Assembly (NCBI RefSeq): GCF_018139145.2
Contig: NC_059480.1
Location: forward strand, 11,160,428 to 11,224,427
Length of the DNA stretch: 64,000 nt
Source of the DNA: Gymnogyps californianus
Lineage: Eukaryota; Chordata; Aves; Accipitriformes; Cathartidae
Reading direction: 5' to 3'
In this document: piece by piece, positions 60,551 to 64,000 of the stretch
Layout: the number at the start of each line of letters is the position of its first letter
Numbering within the stretch: position 1 is the stretch's first letter
The notes under the pieces: generated by a model
What the model was told of the DNA's origin: nothing
Seen by the model: only the letters and a program-made list of their open reading frames with translations
Database searches by the model: none
Program-made: the position numbers and the translations under genes

Positions 60551-63500
60551 CTGCAGAGAATCTGTTAAAATAGTTAAATATAGTTAAAATAATTGAAAAA
60601 ATTTACTCAGTCCTACTGTGCTTTGAGGGCCTGAACTCTATTGTTGTAACTCAAAGGAAATCTTGCCTACAAAATTTTGGGGGGGCAAGACTGGGACCCC
60701 TGTTCCTTTTGGACCTGTCCAGTTAATGTACCTTAAATCAAGTGATTTATATATCCCCTAAAATATTAGCCTATTTTCTTTCAGAACTGAAAGTCCTTGG
60801 ACATACTTGAAGGAGATGCCTAAATCCAATATTTTTATTGGAAAATATTGCTAGGAGTTTTGTTCTGTGTTAAAGTGATAAACACAGATGTTGGGAAAAC
60901 TAATTATTTAATTATACCAGAGTGCACAAACTTGCAGCCTTTATGATTTACTGTATTTCTCTCCACAATAGATCAGTACTATTCATTCTGCCGGCAGCCT
61001 CATTTCTGGGACTGCCTAGGCTACAAACTTTTTCTTCTTAAACACATTTTTCTGCTTTCTGAGAAGCTAAAGTACTTAAGACTTGCTGTAATGAGTACTG
61101 AGATCAGTCAGTACCCTGAGACCAAAACTTTGCATTTAATCTCTCTGTGTTGACTCAGTCCTACAGCTTATGCCACAAGCTTTGCTCAAACAAAAACAAA
61201 ATGAGGCTACAGATATCTGTAGACTAGAGAGAGGCACAGCCATTTTTGCAACTCTGATGCTTAGATTGAACTGAATTCATTACTTGCTGCCTCTTTACTA
61301 ATATTCTTCCATGAAAAAGAGGGACCGTTACTATTTTTAAAACAACTAGGTAACAGCAGGAAAAGAATAGCTGCAGCAATGATGCTACTTATAGAACATT
61401 TTATATGGTTTATCGTCTTCCCCAGGCAGCAATGTTAAGAAGTATGTTTGTGAAATGGATGTATATTTTATTTGTACTTCCCACAATTCTTGCGTTACAT
61501 GGAAATAGGCTGTACTCTAGCTCTTTAGCCTATTATTTCAATAACGATATTTTAAAATATAAGTTTGTTGCTCTACCTGGGAAAAAATTTATCCACAGTA
61601 CTTTCCTTCACCTTACTGCATGTTATGCATTGACACACCTTTGTCCTATTCCAGGAACACTTGATCCTTAAGCCTAGATCCCTTCCTTAGGAAGAGAAGT
61701 GAGAAAAACTTGTGACGCCTCTTCATTTCTCAGGGAAGATGAATGACTGTGGAAAGCTGATCTGGCCAATTGACACAATTTTCTAATACTCAGGGGCAAT
61801 CCAGGAGTAAGCTTATTACCACCCACAGACTAACACCCACTCTAATTTTTATCTTTCTGGCAGAAAGCCAGTTAGATAGTTAATACTGCACTCCTTGTAT
61901 TATTCTATATTGATTTCTGAATAAAAGTCAGCAGAAGATGGATGAGAAGGTAATGGGGAACACCACAGTCCATAAGTTTGGCCTGCTTCAGTGCCCTTCG
62001 GTGCCCTCCACAAAGGCTTTGCACCTTTGTGGTTGTTGTTTCTCAGTACTCCAGCCCTGCTATAGGATTTCTTCCGAAGAGCTTCTGAATACAAATTTAG
62101 GGTTCACAAAATAGTCAGAAAAAGCACTGTGCCCAAAAACTTTGTTCTGAGAATGACAAAGGCTCATGAATGCTTCACATCAACACCAGTCTCTTCTTGG
62201 GGGCTGTTAGCTAATCTTATTTACCAGTTGAATGACTCTGCACTCAATAAATTTTATAACCTCCTGTCTCAGTGCAAAAAGATTCCTGCCACCATAACTA
62301 ACTTTGAGACTAGATGGGGAAAATAATGTATTTCATATCCCAAAGAAACAAATTCCCGTTAGTGTTATAAACTGTTCTTTTTTTTTTTTCAAGAAATGTT
62401 TTCAAATGTGGAAATACTGAACCATTATAAACTGGTTGGTAAAATCTAGAATCAAGCATTTTTTTCTTCTTTTCCAAAAATTACTATCCTCTGAGGTTTT
62501 TATGAAGACGTAAACAATTGAACATATACATACATGCACACACACATATATCTACATATATATATACGATTTCAGATTTGATCTGATTCTAGATCTTCTC
62601 ATCCTCGAGGGCTGAAATTCTATTTACCTGTTAAGACATAATTTTGCATACATAGGAAACAGTTCTCTAGCTCAAATAGCTTTTCCTGTAACAAGCAGTC
62701 TTGTTTCATCTCCTTAAAAATCACAGTGAATTTGTCTTCAGCCTTAATCACTTTAGATCTTTCTTTCCCAAATCTCAGACAGTTCCTGAGCAACCGGAAT
62801 AGGCAGAAATTAACATGCAGAAACAAGCTTCAGAAATCCTTGGTACTACTCTTTGTCTCATAAGGACTTGGTATGCACACCCAACATTTCAGAACAGCTA
62901 GATCATAGCATATATATATTGTAGATCGTAAACCCATGAAATGAGCTGGGCAGTCCAAACTTCACCTAGTTTTCCTCCTGTGGGATGTTAAATGACCGTT
63001 GGTAGCTCTGTCTTTCTTTCAGAGGATGTTTTTATCAGGAAGGAAATACTGTAAGCACCAACAGAAGAAATAACTCTCCTGAACAAATGTTTTGGTTAGG
63101 TCAGGTCATAGTTGCCAAGCTTGGGTCACTCCAGGATGGTTTATAAGTTGCAAGGCTTTATAGTACATTTAATTTTTGTATGCAGCTTTTCATAATAGAC
63201 TTTGAAGTCAAGGGTAGAAATTATTACATGGAAGTTTTGGACAGCATGTGATTTTTAAGTAACCTCAAGTTGATGAACAACATTAGTAGGATGATGTTTT
63301 CCCTGGGCCAGCTTCTGCTGTCATGTGTGCACAAGTAGTTCTGCACACGCACTTGAGAATGCAGCCAGAAATATGAAGAAAGGTGCAATAGGCGTAACAT
63401 TTTTACTGCTGGAGTTTGGAGAAAATAATTTGCAGCAATTTGGATTTGAAGAAGACAGGTGAGAAAAACAAAACCAGATATACTTGAGCTCATGCAGCAG

Positions 63501-64000
63501 AAGCTGGCAGAGGCCAGTAATCTAAGGAATACAGGTTGGCCCAAAGTCATCTGGAAAGCCTCTGGAAATTACTCAGAAAAGACAGTGCTGTGGGAAAGGG
63601 AGGCATGCAGGAACATGTGGGAGAGGCCTCCTTGCATATGGTCTGGTTTTACACATATCTGAATGGTGTTCAGGAGATGGAAGGTGACATTTGAGTAAGT
63701 GGTGGCAGGAATGAGGGGTAAACTTTGGATGAGTTTTAAACTCTACCTTATGAAATGCAAGTTTCTGCATTAGGACCTTTACAGACATATTATTGCTCAG
63801 GAGCTTCCCATTAGTACTTCTTTGGAGGAAGGATAATTTGGGCCACCCCGCAATGCTGATCACAGTAGGGTTACACACATCTGCTATGCAAAAATGCATG
63901 CATAGAAGCCACGTGACTTTTGGGCATATTTCTTTGGTAACAGACAGCAATATTATCACGGTCAAAGACAAACATACAGTAAGAGTGAACGTAATACTTC
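60551..64000 (-). other. SPHKAP upstream intron (partial), no exon recognised
   Basis: I looked for the preceding coding exon (a SITACKKVLRS-like end) and did not find it. Open frames 62620-62826, 63224-63550 and 63573-63971 show no family signature. A TA/CA tract lies at 62522-62568. Confidence 0.7.
62522..62568. repeat. TA/CA microsatellite-like tract
   Basis: Interrupted ACATATACATACATGCACAC and ACATATATATATACG sequence. Confidence 0.8.

Noticed and set aside
62620..62826. Minus open frame considered as an upstream SPHKAP exon
   Set aside because: No match to the expected N-terminal sequence (ends KKVLRS in human as recalled) and no suitable donor phase.

Overview
The window is nuclear DNA from a bird. 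Three lines support this. (1) Spliced genes with vertebrate GT-AG introns. (2) CR1 LINE remnants, including the avian 3' tail at 6294-6600. (3) A solo LTR at 36805-37388 of an ERV family that I recognise as widespread in non-galliform birds, so a neoavian host is likely but not proven. The DNA is AT-rich and poor in repeats. I see no operons, prokaryotic genes, CRISPR arrays or rRNA/tRNA genes.

Layout. 1-6117 (+) holds the last five coding exons of DAW1, a WD40-repeat factor for axonemal dynein assembly; its 5' exons lie left of the window. 6118-13073 is the interval between DAW1 and SPHKAP. It contains the DAW1 3'UTR, one clear and one old CR1 fragment, two ancient SINE-like pieces, and the unresolved SPHKAP 3'UTR. 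13074-60550 (-) holds ten coding exons of SPHKAP, a type I PKA anchoring protein, including a 3.7-kb exon at 23808-27555. 60551-64000 shows no exon and is taken as SPHKAP intron; the first coding exon(s) (about 50 residues by the human protein) should lie to the right. DAW1 and SPHKAP are convergent, tail to tail, as I recall them in human 2q36.3.

The SPHKAP exons were joined by reading frame and splice phase. All nine junctions are in frame, and the predicted length is about 1,698 residues if the missing N-terminus resembles human (about 1,700). The 25.9-kb intron 34580-60450 holds the solo LTR and a CR1 scrap, but no gene I can support.

I found no previously undescribed system. The observations most worth a second look are inside SPHKAP: a recurrent FAxxLA-type helix motif (possible multivalent PKA docking), a threefold S-S-x-E-S-I repeat, a phospho-FFAT-like motif, two frame-neutral cassette-type exons, and an LTR whose TATA and poly(A) signals are in sense with the gene. 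Comparisons with human proteins are from memory; no database search was run.
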